Of a stretch of DNA of 64,000 nt, positions 1-7,855 are shown in pieces. The stretch spans positions 124,001 through 188,000 of the forward strand of contig NZ_JMLU01000003.1 in the NCBI RefSeq assembly GCF_000686885.1, given 5' to 3'. A program made the translations under genes and the position numbers. The notes under the pieces were generated by a model. That model had not been told where the DNA came from. It did not search any database and worked only from the letters and a program-made list of their open reading frames with translations. The DNA is from Flavobacterium sasangense DSM 21067 (GTDB taxonomy: Bacteria > Bacteroidota > Bacteroidia > Flavobacteriales > Flavobacteriaceae). Each line of letters begins with the position of its first letter. Within the stretch, counting starts at the first letter, position 1.

Positions 1-660
1 ACTCGCGATAATGCTAAAGTTGCCGAATGTTTAGCAAAATTAACCGAAAGCGCTAAAAATGGTGGTGAAAATTTACTATCTTTAGCCGTAGAAGCAGCAC
101 GAAACAGAGCTACATTAGGCGAAATTAGTGATGCTTTAGAAACTGTTTTTGGAAGATATAAAGCACAAATTAGAAGTTTTAGCGGCGTGTATAGTAAAGA
201 AATTAAAAACGACGAAAGTTTTGAAAAAGCAAAACAGTTAGCCGATGCTTTCGCAAAGAAAGAAGGTCGTCGTCCTCGTATTATGATTGCGAAAATGGGA
301 CAAGACGGTCACGATCGTGGTGCGAAAGTAGTAGCAACAGGTTATGCCGATGTAGGTTTTGACGTAGACATTGGACCATTATTCCAAACGCCACAAGAAG
401 CTGCGAAACAAGCAGTTGAAAACGATGTACACATTTTAGGCGTTTCTTCTTTAGCAGCGGGACACAAAACTTTAGTACCACAAGTAATTGAAGAACTAAA
501 AAAATACGGAAGAGAAGATATTATGGTAATTGTTGGCGGTGTAATTCCTGCACAAGACTACCAATTCTTATTCGACGCCGGAGCTGTAGCGGTTTTTGGT
601 CCTGGAACTAAAATTAGCGAAGCAGCGATTACGATTTTGGAAGTTTTATTGGAGGAGTAA
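1..660 (+). CDS. scpA: Methylmalonyl-CoA mutase large subunit, C-terminal part (5' end outside window)
   Basis: The reading frame is open from the first base and ends in TAA. The last ~130 residues form the B12-binding domain of methylmalonyl-CoA mutase, with the cobalamin-ligand motif DGHDRG (DxHxxG) followed by GAKVVATGYADVGF, and the IVGGVIPAQD and FGPGT stretches near the end. The preceding part, with RNRATLGEISDALE and FGRYKA, matches the end of the catalytic half. The enzyme interconverts succinyl-CoA and methylmalonyl-CoA in the cytoplasm using adenosylcobalamin. Presence of the B12 domain argues for the large (catalytic) subunit. A strong terminator follows directly. The start lies upstream of the window. 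Confidence 0.95.
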   Translation, partial: TRDNAKVAECLAKLTESAKNGGENLLSLAVEAARNRATLGEISDALETVFGRYKAQIRSFSGVYSKEIKNDESFEKAKQLADAFAKKEGRRPRIMIAKMGQDGHDRGAKVVATGYADVGFDVDIGPLFQTPQEAAKQAVENDVHILGVSSLAAGHKTLVPQVIEELKKYGREDIMVIVGGVIPAQDYQFLFDAGAVAVFGPGTKISEAAITILEVLLEE

Positions 661-683
661 ATCTAATCCCATATACATAAAAC

Positions 684-715
684 AAAAAACCAGCTTTTAG
701 GCTGGTTTTTTTTAT
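684..715 (+). terminator. Intrinsic terminator after the mutase gene
   Basis: Stem AAAACCAGC (686-694) with loop TTTTAG pairs with GCTGGTTTT (701-709) and runs into a T-tract. The stop codon of the convergent TPR gene lies in its 3' edge, so both convergent genes may share it. Confidence 0.85.
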
Positions 716-1242
716 TTCTTACTTTTCTTTTTTGATTTTTCAGACTTTTCTTTTTTCTTTGGTTTCAAGAGATCTTTTTTTGCCTTTAATCGCTTTTCAA
801 CCTCATCGGTTTCGTAAGTTTCATTCGTAAACGTATTTAATCTTACTTCTTTAAGTAATTTTAAAGCATCTTTAATAGCTGATTTACGCTCTAATAATTG
901 GACTTTCTTAAGAAGAATTACCATTTTATTGATTCCTTTTACAGTTAAAGCAAAGTCAATCAATTTGGATGCTTCTTCATAATCTTCATTTAAAAGTAAG
1001 GTTTCAATATAATATGGATATACCGCTACGGCATCAATATTAATCGCTAGAGCTTCTTGAAAATAACGTTTTGCTTCTTCATAATTTTGCAATTGCTCTG
1101 TTTGAATTCTTCCATACAAACACAAAGCGGTTGTATTTTTGGAATCGTATGATATGGCATAATCTAAAGATTCAATTGTTTCTTCCAAAGAATACGGATA
1201 ATTATCCAAAGCTTGAAACAAATATTTATCTATATTTTTCAT
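712..1242 (-). CDS. TPR protein with lysine-rich tail, third gene of the rtcB-prfH operon
   Basis: A 176-residue soluble protein with no signal peptide. Residues ~20-150 read as TPR-like helical pairs (ALCLYGRIQTEQLQNYEEAKRY, then AVAVYPYYIETLLLNEDYEE, then a weaker copy). The last ~18 residues are almost only Lys, Ser and Glu, a basic tail that could bind RNA or ribosomes. Its ATG overlaps the prfH stop codon (ATGA), so translation is probably coupled to prfH. TPR modules are usually protein-binding adaptors. The operon position suggests a role with the RNA ligase and release factor, but that is inference. No enzyme motif is visible. Confidence 0.8.
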   Translation of the reverse strand: MKNIDKYLFQALDNYPYSLEETIESLDYAISYDSKNTTALCLYGRIQTEQLQNYEEAKRYFQEALAINIDAVAVYPYYIETLLLNEDYEEASKLIDFALTVKGINKMVILLKKVQLLERKSAIKDALKLLKEVRLNTFTNETYETDEVEKRLKAKKDLLKPKKKEKSEKSKKKSKK

Positions 1243-1919
1243 TTTTTTAATTCGTTTTTTAATTGCTGTCGCACAGCTTTAAATTTCTTTTCTACTTTGA
1301 GTTTCTTAAAATCGGAACCTTCAAAAGTTCGAATGGGATTTCCACGTTCTACTGCTAATTGATTTGTCCATTGACTTTGAAATTGTTGTTTCAAAAGATT
1401 TAATTGGGCTTCATTTAGTTTCAGTAACAAACGTTCAGTCGCTAATTTCTTGTTCTGATGTTGCGAACGAGAATCCATACTTACCACACTAATTCCTGTT
1501 GGTATATGTGTTGCCCGAATAGCCGAACTCACTTTATTCACATGCTGTCCTCCCGCTCCCGAGCTTCGCATCGCTTGATATTGAATATCCTTTTCAGAAA
1601 AAGTATCCGATTGAATTGTATCCACTTCAAAGATTCCAATAAACCAATTGCTTCGCTTATGAAATTTTCTAAACGTACTTTTCCCAATCCATTGAATGGT
1701 TCCTAACCATGAAGCTGCAAACTCTTCCGCTTCATTTCCTATAATTTGAACCATAGCCGAAGCTACCGTTCCATTTTCCGAACCTGCTTCGCGTTGCAAG
1801 ACAGTCGCTTCTAAACCAAACGTTTCTGATTCTTGCAACACTTTTTTCAATACTTGTGCTACTACCCAAGTACATTCCGCAGGTCCTCTTCCTGAGGTAA
1901 TTTGAATTATCTTTTCCAT
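1239..1919 (-). CDS. prfH: Peptide chain release factor H-like protein (PrfH)
   Basis: A 226-residue class I release-factor homologue. The GGQ peptidyl-tRNA hydrolysis motif is at residues 123-125 in SSGAGGQHVNKVSSAIR. It has a short N-terminal domain and lacks the large domain 1 and the stop-codon-recognition region of RF1/RF2; a basic tail follows the GGQ domain. This is the PrfH architecture. PrfH is known in other bacteria to act with an RtcB2 ligase on ribosomes cleaved in the decoding centre, releasing the stalled peptide. I chose the ATG at 1919 (MEKIIQITSG) because it sits one base after the rtcB stop; a longer start at 1940 would add seven residues inside rtcB. It overlaps the next gene by 4 bp. 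Confidence 0.9.
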   Translation of the reverse strand: MEKIIQITSGRGPAECTWVVAQVLKKVLQESETFGLEATVLQREAGSENGTVASAMVQIIGNEAEEFAASWLGTIQWIGKSTFRKFHKRSNWFIGIFEVDTIQSDTFSEKDIQYQAMRSSGAGGQHVNKVSSAIRATHIPTGISVVSMDSRSQHQNKKLATERLLLKLNEAQLNLLKQQFQSQWTNQLAVERGNPIRTFEGSDFKKLKVEKKFKAVRQQLKNELKK

Positions 1920-1920
1920 A

Positions 1921-3312
1921 TTATCGATCCATTCTAACAATTTTCGGTGTGAAAGTTCCTAACACATCTACTAATTCAGTTTGTAAATTCATGACAGTAT
2001 GAATGTTCTTGTATGCCATTGGAGCCTCATCAATATTTCCTCCAATCAACGTCACATCATTATCAGCCAACACTTTTTTAATCTGACTTTGCGTAAAAGT
2101 AGCTTTACATTTTGCTCTCGAAAACAAACGACCTGCTCCATGTGAAGCCGATTGCAAACTATCGTCGTTTCCTTTACCCATTACAATAAATCCTGGTGCC
2201 GTCATTGAACCTGGAATAATTCCCAATTGTCCTTTAGCTGCTGGTGTTGCTCCTTTTCGGTGCACAATACATTCTTTTCCATCCACCATTTCTTTCCATG
2301 CAAAATTGTGATGATTCTCAATGGTTACTACAATCCGTTTTCCTAATGCTTTAGCCAATCTTCTGTGAATATCTTCGTGACACGCTTTAGCATAATCTCC
2401 AGCTAAATTCATAGCCATCCAATATTCTTGACCGTCATGCGTATTCAAATCTAACCAAGCTAAATGTTGCACATTTTTTGGTAATGGACATTGTTTACTT
2501 GCCAAATACGTATAATGTTTGGCAATATTTGCACCCAATCCACGCGAACCACTATGTGACAAAACTGCTACATATTCTTTAGCTTCCAATTTCCATTCGG
2601 GTAACGGATTGTCTAATTTTACAATTCCGAATTCCACAAAATGATTTCCTCCACCAGACGAACCTAATTGTTTGTAGGCTTTATCCAATAACTGTTTTAC
2701 AATTGGAATATTTTTAAACTCGTCTCGATAAAACACTTCGTGATCCGCTTTTGTTTGATGCGTTTCGCTCATACCAAATTTGGTATTGTCTTTCAAAATG
2801 GCTTGTAATTGATGGTCTTTCCCTTTGAAAAAAGAGGCTGGAAAATCGAAAATCGATAAGCTCATTCGACAACCAATATCAACTCCAACTCCATACGGAA
2901 TCACTGCATTTTCAGTTGCTAAAACTCCACCTATTGGCAATCCATAACCAGAATGTGCATCAGGCATCAAAGCGCCTTTTACTGAAATTGGTAGTTTTAA
3001 AGCATCGTACAATTGAAACTTTGCTTGTTCATCAATTTCGTTTTCTCCAAAAATTGAAAAAGGAGCTCGAGTTGTTCTCAATTGATTAAATTTTACTTCA
3101 ACTGGATTAATTAAACCTTCTGCAACTTTTCCCCAAGTTCCATCTCCTTTGAATTTTTCAGGATAAAGTAAAACTTGTTTCGCTTCGGTTAAAATACTTT
3201 CCTTTTTTTCTCTTTTTCGATATCTATTAATTTGCCCTAAGGCAATATTTATTGCATTATTTTTCGGGAAGCCTAATTTTATTAAGTCTTTCCCAGATAG
3301 TTTATTTCCCAT
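1921..3312 (-). CDS. rtcB: RtcB-family RNA-splicing ligase (RtcB2 type)
   Basis: A 463-residue RtcB homologue. The Mn/GMP active-site residues are visible: D145 and C148 in GVDIGCRM, N223-H224 in GGGNHFVEF, H253 in SHSGSRGLG, H334/H335 in ENHHNFAW, and the guanylylated His at 391 in SASHGAGR. RtcB joins 2',3'-cyclic-phosphate (or 3'-phosphate) RNA ends to 5'-OH ends using GTP and Mn. Immediate linkage to prfH marks it as the RtcB2 subgroup thought to repair 16S rRNA cut in the decoding centre rather than to splice tRNA. No archease gene is present in the window. A 27-codon ORF and a terminator-like hairpin lie upstream, suggesting conditional expression. Confidence 0.93.
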   Translation of the reverse strand: MGNKLSGKDLIKLGFPKNNAINIALGQINRYRKREKKESILTEAKQVLLYPEKFKGDGTWGKVAEGLINPVEVKFNQLRTTRAPFSIFGENEIDEQAKFQLYDALKLPISVKGALMPDAHSGYGLPIGGVLATENAVIPYGVGVDIGCRMSLSIFDFPASFFKGKDHQLQAILKDNTKFGMSETHQTKADHEVFYRDEFKNIPIVKQLLDKAYKQLGSSGGGNHFVEFGIVKLDNPLPEWKLEAKEYVAVLSHSGSRGLGANIAKHYTYLASKQCPLPKNVQHLAWLDLNTHDGQEYWMAMNLAGDYAKACHEDIHRRLAKALGKRIVVTIENHHNFAWKEMVDGKECIVHRKGATPAAKGQLGIIPGSMTAPGFIVMGKGNDDSLQSASHGAGRLFSRAKCKATFTQSQIKKVLADNDVTLIGGNIDEAPMAYKNIHTVMNLQTELVDVLGTFTPKIVRMDR

Positions 3313-3429
3313 GATAATTTTAAAAATGATTCATAACAATGAACCGCAGTAAACCAAATAGGTATACTTAGCACATTGCAAAATTTTGAATACGTTTCGG
3401 GAAAATTTTTTGAAGGTTCTAGAATAAAC

Positions 3430-3467
3430 AAAAAAAAAGCCCGAAACTAAATGTCTTCGGGCTTTTT
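3430..3467 (-). terminator. Terminator or attenuator hairpin between the leader ORF and rtcB
   Basis: Stem AAAAAGCCCGAA (3434-3445) pairs with TTCGGGCTTTTT (3456-3467). On the minus strand it ends in a run of nine T. It lies 17 bases after the stop of a 27-codon ORF and about 120 bases before the rtcB start, so it would stop leader transcription before rtcB unless antiterminated. It can also work weakly on the plus strand. Confidence 0.75.
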
Positions 3468-3484
3468 CATATATGTTGTTTTAT

Positions 3485-3568
3485 CTATGATTGCGTTAAG
3501 CCACGAAGAAGAGCCACACCAGTTCCTACTGATGAATTGCTTTGAGGTAATGATTTGAATACAAACAT
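3485..3568 (-). CDS. 27-residue leader ORF upstream of rtcB
   Basis: ATG at 3568 to TAG at 3485. The peptide begins MFVFKSLPQSNSSVGTG and ends VALLRGLTQS. It has its own Bacteroidota-type promoter just upstream and is followed closely by a terminator-like hairpin, the layout of a leader peptide that controls downstream genes (here rtcB-prfH-TPR). It could equally be a small independent gene ended by that terminator. The composition is not enriched for one amino acid, so simple amino-acid attenuation is not obvious. Coding status is inferred from position only. Confidence 0.45.
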   Translation of the reverse strand: MFVFKSLPQSNSSVGTGVALLRGLTQS

Positions 3569-3604
3569 TTTTCTTCGTTTTAAAAGGTTATTAATTTTCT
3601 GTTG

Positions 3605-3637
3605 CAAAGATTTGGTTAATTTTTTGAATATTCCAAA
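3605..3637 (-). promoter_or_regulatory. Promoter of the leader ORF / rtcB operon
   Basis: On the minus strand TTTG (3637-3634) is followed at about 21 bases by AATCTTTG (3612-3605). This is one mismatch from the TAnnTTTG box of Bacteroidota primary sigma promoters. The predicted start would lie shortly before the leader ORF. A second, weaker match (TTTTG, 18 bases, TATTTGG) lies between the hairpin and rtcB. Confidence 0.5.
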
Positions 3638-3643
3638 TAAATT

Positions 3644-4216
3644 TTAAAATTTCTTATGAATATGCCCATCCACCGCCATCACACCTTCCAAAAAATCAAT
3701 ACTTTTCACTTCTTCAAAAAAGTCGATTTCGGTTTCGTGAGGTAAAAAATCGGAGATGATGCGCACGATAAAATCTTGTGGTTTTTTCAAAAATTTAAAA
3801 GTGTAATCTTCCATGTTGACAACCGTCTTTTCGGCTAAATCGGTTGTTCTTACAAACTTATCGGAAGTTAAAGACGACAAACAAGGTAAGTTTAGTTTTG
3901 GCTTTTCGGTGATGATGGGTTTTCCATTTTCAAATAAACCGCCCTCGTAACCGTATAGCGAGGCATTTGTAATTTCGACAGGTTTTCCTAAATGCAAATA
4001 ATCGGGTAAATGGGCTTCTTTTCCAACTACAGCAGCAAAACCCATTAACACACAAATATCGTGTGGTGGCAATTGCATCATCGCCTTAGCCGTACTTTCA
4101 CGACCAATTCCAGAAACGATTACTTCGTACGTATGATTCAAATTGGGAATTCGAGCTAAAGCGTTTAGGACTTTTTCTCGCTCAATTTCCATCGGTGTTA
4201 GGATAACTATCTTCAA
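3644..4216 (-). CDS. Nucleosidase of the MTA/SAH nucleosidase - futalosine hydrolase family
   Basis: A 190-residue protein of the nucleoside phosphorylase/hydrolase fold, shorter than typical MTA/SAH nucleosidases (~230). The family's active-site pattern is present: Glu10 (TPMEIER), a VSGIGRESTAK glycine loop, GFAAVVG, Met135-Glu136 (VNMEDYTF, replacing MES), and the catalytic Asp156 in RIISDF. It should hydrolyse an N-glycosidic bond of a purine nucleoside. The neighbour is a divergent methionine-type aminotransferase, so 5'-methylthioadenosine or SAH is a reasonable substrate. Futalosine cannot be excluded from sequence. Probable cytoplasmic enzyme. Confidence 0.75.
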   Translation of the reverse strand: MKIVILTPMEIEREKVLNALARIPNLNHTYEVIVSGIGRESTAKAMMQLPPHDICVLMGFAAVVGKEAHLPDYLHLGKPVEITNASLYGYEGGLFENGKPIITEKPKLNLPCLSSLTSDKFVRTTDLAEKTVVNMEDYTFKFLKKPQDFIVRIISDFLPHETEIDFFEEVKSIDFLEGVMAVDGHIHKKF

Positions 4217-4278
4217 AATCTCAGAATTAAATCACAAAATAAAGTAATTTGAAGAAATTAGAGCATGTATATTTTTTA

Positions 4279-4286
4279 TATTTTTG
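4279..4286 (+). promoter_or_regulatory. -7 box of the aminotransferase gene
   Basis: TATTTTTG matches TAnnTTTG exactly and ends four bases before the ATG at 4291. The message would be nearly leaderless. A TTTG at 4248-4251 is too far for usual spacing. Confidence 0.5.
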
Positions 4287-4290
4287 TTTC

Positions 4291-5418
4291 ATGTCAAAAC
4301 TACCTAACATCACCACCAGTATATTTTCCGTAATGTCGCAATTAGCGAACCAACACGGCGCTATTAATTTATCGCAAGGATTTCCGAATTTCCCTGAAGA
4401 CGAACGTTTATTGCAAATTTCGGAACGCATTATTAGAGAAAACATTCACCAATATACGCCAATGGCGGGTTTGCCTTCGTTATTGGAAAAAATTGCGAAT
4501 CAGACTTTAAAACAATACGATAGAAAAGTCAATACAGCAACCGAAATGCTAATTACTGCTGGCGCTACACAAGGCGTTTTTACAACGATTAACACGTTTC
4601 TAAATCATGGTGATGAAGTGTTGATTTTAGATCCAAGTTATGACAGTTACGAACCTTCGGTTTTAGTTGCCGGTGGAAAACCTGTTCGTGTTTCATTAAA
4701 CGATGATTACACGCCCAATTTCAACCGAATTGAAAGTGCGATTTCAGCTAAAACAAAAATGATTGTCATCAATAATCCACACAATCCTACGGGAAGAATT
4801 TGGACCGAACAAGACTTTGAAGCTTTAGAAACCATTTTAGAAAAACATCCTCAAATTCTTATTTTAGGAGACGAAGTGTACGAGTACATTACATTTTCGC
4901 AACCGCATATTTCGTTTAATACACGTCCGAAATTAGTCGAACGAACCATAATTGCTTCTTCTTTTGGAAAATCGTTGCATGTTACGGGCTGGAAAGTGGG
5001 TTATTTAATTGCACCTGAACATCTAATGTTCGAAATGAAGAAAGTGCATCAATTTTTGGTGTTTAGTGTGAATAGTTTTTCGCAACATGCGATTTCGGAA
5101 TACTTAGATGTGGTTGATTTTAGTGAAGTTTCCAAAATGTACCAACGCAAACGCGATTTATTTCAAAGTCTAATCAAAAACAGTCGTTTTGAGTTAATGC
5201 CTTGCGATGGAACCTATTTTCAAGTGGTGAATTACAATCAAATTTCAGAAAAAAATGATGTGGATTTTGCTAAGGAATTAATCGTAAATCATGGCGTGGC
5301 TTCGATTCCGATTTCGGTTTTTTATAATGATAATACCGATAGACACATGCTTCGCTTTTGTTTTGCGAAAACCGATGAAACTTTGATGGCGGCGGCTGAA
5401 AAACTAAATCAAATTTAA
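4291..5418 (+). CDS. PLP-dependent aminotransferase, methionine aminotransferase type
   Basis: A 375-residue fold-type I class I/II aminotransferase. It opens with SKLPNITTSIFSVMSQLA and INLSQGFPNFPED, as in the YbdL/kynurenine aminotransferase subgroup that uses methionine. The PLP lysine is in SSFGKSLHVTGWKVGY, with NNPHNPTGR and GDEVYE binding motifs. It likely transfers the amino group between methionine (or an aromatic acid) and a keto acid. The ATG at 4291 is chosen because a perfect -7 box ends just before it; an upstream TTG would start before the promoter. The divergent nucleosidase neighbour fits methionine or SAM by-product salvage. Confidence 0.85.
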   Translation: MSKLPNITTSIFSVMSQLANQHGAINLSQGFPNFPEDERLLQISERIIRENIHQYTPMAGLPSLLEKIANQTLKQYDRKVNTATEMLITAGATQGVFTTINTFLNHGDEVLILDPSYDSYEPSVLVAGGKPVRVSLNDDYTPNFNRIESAISAKTKMIVINNPHNPTGRIWTEQDFEALETILEKHPQILILGDEVYEYITFSQPHISFNTRPKLVERTIIASSFGKSLHVTGWKVGYLIAPEHLMFEMKKVHQFLVFSVNSFSQHAISEYLDVVDFSEVSKMYQRKRDLFQSLIKNSRFELMPCDGTYFQVVNYNQISEKNDVDFAKELIVNHGVASIPISVFYNDNTDRHMLRFCFAKTDETLMAAAEKLNQI

Positions 5419-5522
5419 ATCCTTCAAATTGGTTTCATTTTGAAGTTTTAAGTCATTTTAAAACAAAAAAACAAGCTAACATTCAGCCAAATAACACTTT
5501 AACCCATTGTTAACAAAATTGC

Positions 5523-5553
5523 CTTGAAAAAACCATAAATAATTGTATTTTTA
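5523..5553 (+). promoter_or_regulatory. Promoter of parA-parB
   Basis: CTTG (5523-5526), 19-base spacer, TATTTTTA (5546-5553), one mismatch from TAnnTTTG. The ATG of parA follows 24 bases later. Confidence 0.55.
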
Positions 5554-5577
5554 CGGCTTAAAATTTTCAATAATCAA

Positions 5578-6342
5578 ATGGGTAAAATCATTGCAATTGC
5601 CAATCAAAAAGGTGGTGTAGGAAAAACAACTACATCTGTTAACTTAGCAGCTTCTCTTGGTGTTTTAGAAAAAAAAGTACTTTTAATCGATGCTGACCCA
5701 CAAGCTAATGCGAGTTCGGGCTTAGGAATCGATGTAGAAAGTGTAGAAATTGGTTCGTACCAAGTTCTAGAACATAGCGCTACTCCAGAAGAAGCAACCG
5801 TTTCTTGTTCGGCACCAAACGTTTCGGTGATTCCAGCTCATATTGACTTGGTGGCTATCGAAATTGAATTAGTTGACAAAGAAAATCGCGAGTACATGCT
5901 AAAAACAGCATTGGAAAGCGTAAAAGATAAATACGATTATATTTTAATCGATTGTGCGCCTTCGTTAGGATTATTAACCTTGAATGCTTTAACTGCTGCT
6001 GATAGTGTGGTTATTCCTATTCAGTGTGAGTACTTTGCCTTAGAAGGTTTAGGAAAATTATTGAACACGATTAAAAGTGTGCAAAAAATCCACAATCCGA
6101 ATTTAGATATTGAAGGATTATTGTTAACTATGTACGATTCTCGTTTGCGTTTATCGAACCAAGTTGTGGAAGAAGTTCAAAAACACTTTAACGACATGGT
6201 TTTTGAAACGGTAATTCAGAGAAATATTAAGTTGAGCGAAGCTCCAAGTTTTGGAGAAAGTATCATTAATTATGACGCTACAAGTAAAGGAGCAACTAAT
6301 TATTTGAACTTAGCTGAAGAAATTATTAAGAAAAATCAATAA
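5578..6342 (+). CDS. parA: Chromosome partitioning ATPase ParA/Soj
   Basis: A 254-residue ParA family protein. The deviant Walker A motif KGGVGKTTT follows the start by ten residues, Walker A' is LLIDADPQANAS and Walker B is YILIDCAPS. ParA binds DNA non-specifically as an ATP dimer and moves ParB-bound origins; it also regulates replication initiation. The short, chromosomal (Soj-like) form without an N-terminal HTH matches this length. parB starts nine bases after the stop, so the two form an operon. Confidence 0.96.
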   Translation: MGKIIAIANQKGGVGKTTTSVNLAASLGVLEKKVLLIDADPQANASSGLGIDVESVEIGSYQVLEHSATPEEATVSCSAPNVSVIPAHIDLVAIEIELVDKENREYMLKTALESVKDKYDYILIDCAPSLGLLTLNALTAADSVVIPIQCEYFALEGLGKLLNTIKSVQKIHNPNLDIEGLLLTMYDSRLRLSNQVVEEVQKHFNDMVFETVIQRNIKLSEAPSFGESIINYDATSKGATNYLNLAEEIIKKNQ

Positions 6343-6351
6343 TATAGTAAG

Positions 6352-7251
6352 ATGACAAAAGCGGTTAAAAAACAAGCCTTAGGAAGAGGATTATCGGCTT
6401 TACTGAAAGATCCGGAAAACGATATTAAATCGGTTGAGGACAAAAACGCAGATAAAGTTGTAGGAAATATTATTGAATTAGATGTCGAATCGATTGAAAT
6501 TAATCCGTTTCAACCGAGAACGAATTTTAACGAAGAAACGTTACAAGAATTAGCCAAATCCATTAAAGAATTAGGCGTAATTCAACCGATTACCGTTAGA
6601 AAATTAGATTTCAACAACTACCAATTAATTTCTGGAGAACGTCGTTTGCGTGCTTCTAAATTAATCGGATTAAAAACGATTCCAGCTTACATCCGTTTGG
6701 CTAATGATAATGAATCGTTAGTTATGGCTTTGGTGGAAAACATCCAACGTCATGATTTAGATCCTATTGAGGTTGCCATTTCGTATCAAAGATTAATCGA
6801 AGAAATCAATTTAACCCAAGAAGAATTGAGTGAGCGCGTTGGTAAAAAACGTTCAACAATTACCAATTATTTACGTTTGTTGAAATTAGATCCAATCATT
6901 CAAACAGGAATGCGTGACGGTTTTATTTCAATGGGACACGGAAGAGCGTTGATTAATATTGACAACCAAGATATTCAAAGCGATATTTATCATAAAGTCG
7001 TTACTCAAAATCTTTCGGTTAGAGAAACAGAGGCTTTGGTTAAAAATTACCAAGATAGTTTAAAACCAAAAACAGCTAAACCTGCAAAAGGAAATTCATT
7101 TGACATCAACGAAGAAGAGAAAAAAGCTTTTGCTAACTATTTCGGAACAAAAGTAGATGTAAAAGTAGCAGGAAACGGAAAAGGAAAAATTACGATTCCT
7201 TTCCATTCTGAAGAAGACTTTAATCGCATTTTAAAATTAATCAACTCTTAG
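6352..7251 (+). CDS. parB: Chromosome partitioning protein ParB/Spo0J
   Basis: A 299-residue ParB. It carries the N-terminal ALGRGLSALL motif that contacts ParA, the CTP-binding ParB/sulfiredoxin-like domain with SGERRLRASK and ENIQRHDLDP, a central helix-turn-helix (LTQEELSERVGKKRSTITNY) for parS binding, and a C-terminal dimerisation domain. It works with ParA in origin segregation. No convincing parS site was seen in this window. Its TAG stop overlaps the GTG start of the next gene by one base. Confidence 0.96.
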   Translation: MTKAVKKQALGRGLSALLKDPENDIKSVEDKNADKVVGNIIELDVESIEINPFQPRTNFNEETLQELAKSIKELGVIQPITVRKLDFNNYQLISGERRLRASKLIGLKTIPAYIRLANDNESLVMALVENIQRHDLDPIEVAISYQRLIEEINLTQEELSERVGKKRSTITNYLRLLKLDPIIQTGMRDGFISMGHGRALINIDNQDIQSDIYHKVVTQNLSVRETEALVKNYQDSLKPKTAKPAKGNSFDINEEEKKAFANYFGTKVDVKVAGNGKGKITIPFHSEEDFNRILKLINS

Positions 7252-7811
7252 TGAGAAAGTTGCACTACATATTTATTTTGACTTGTCTTTTTCTAAGTTT
7301 TAAAGGAAGAGCGCAAGAGGAAATGACGTTAAAAACGCAAGATACAGTGAAAGCTGTTATTGACCCTAATCGTCCTGCTAGGGCGGCTTTTTATTCGGCT
7401 TTAGTTCCTGGACTTGGACAAGCTTACAACAAAAAATATTGGAAAGTTCCTATTGTTTATATTGGATTAGGTGTCGGAATTTATTCTTACACTTGGAATC
7501 AGAAAAAATACCAAGGATTTAGGGATGAATACAAAAGGAGATTAGATGGAACTTCAGATCCTAATCATCCTATTTATGGTGGATTAGATAACGACAGATT
7601 AATTCGTGGACAAAAATTTCATCAAAGAAATAGAGATTTATCTGCTTTAATTACTGCTGGAATTTACATTTTAAATATCGTTGACGCTAATATTGACGCA
7701 CATCTTATGCAGTTTAATGTCAACGATAATTTGTCTTTAAAACCCGATATGAATCAAAATCAAATTGATTATCAATTCAACTATGGAATGACGCTTACTT
7801 ATAGTTTTTAA
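7251..7811 (+). CDS. DUF5683 domain protein, secreted or membrane
   Basis: A 186-residue protein with an N-terminal signal sequence (LHYIFILTCLFLSF, cut probably near GRAQ). The core ARAAFYSALVPGLGQAYNKKYWK is the DUF5683 signature, followed by a hydrophobic stretch PIVYIGLGVGIYSY and a second one near residues 138-150. The function is unknown. It starts with GTG overlapping the parB stop (TAGTG), so it is translated in the parAB operon. The parA-parB-DUF5683-dapB-lepB order is recalled as typical of flavobacteria. Confidence 0.82.
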   Translation: MRKLHYIFILTCLFLSFKGRAQEEMTLKTQDTVKAVIDPNRPARAAFYSALVPGLGQAYNKKYWKVPIVYIGLGVGIYSYTWNQKKYQGFRDEYKRRLDGTSDPNHPIYGGLDNDRLIRGQKFHQRNRDLSALITAGIYILNIVDANIDAHLMQFNVNDNLSLKPDMNQNQIDYQFNYGMTLTYSF

Positions 7812-7855
7812 CAAAATATTAGGTAACAGTTCGATTAATACAACTACTAACTACT

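Noticed and set aside
1920..1940. Upstream ATG for prfH at 1940
   Set aside because: It lies inside rtcB and adds residues not seen in the family; the ATG at 1919 immediately after the rtcB stop is better.
3644..4216. Calling the nucleosidase MqnB (futalosine hydrolase)
   Set aside because: No other futalosine-pathway gene is present in the window and the neighbour suggests methionine metabolism; left as a family-level call.
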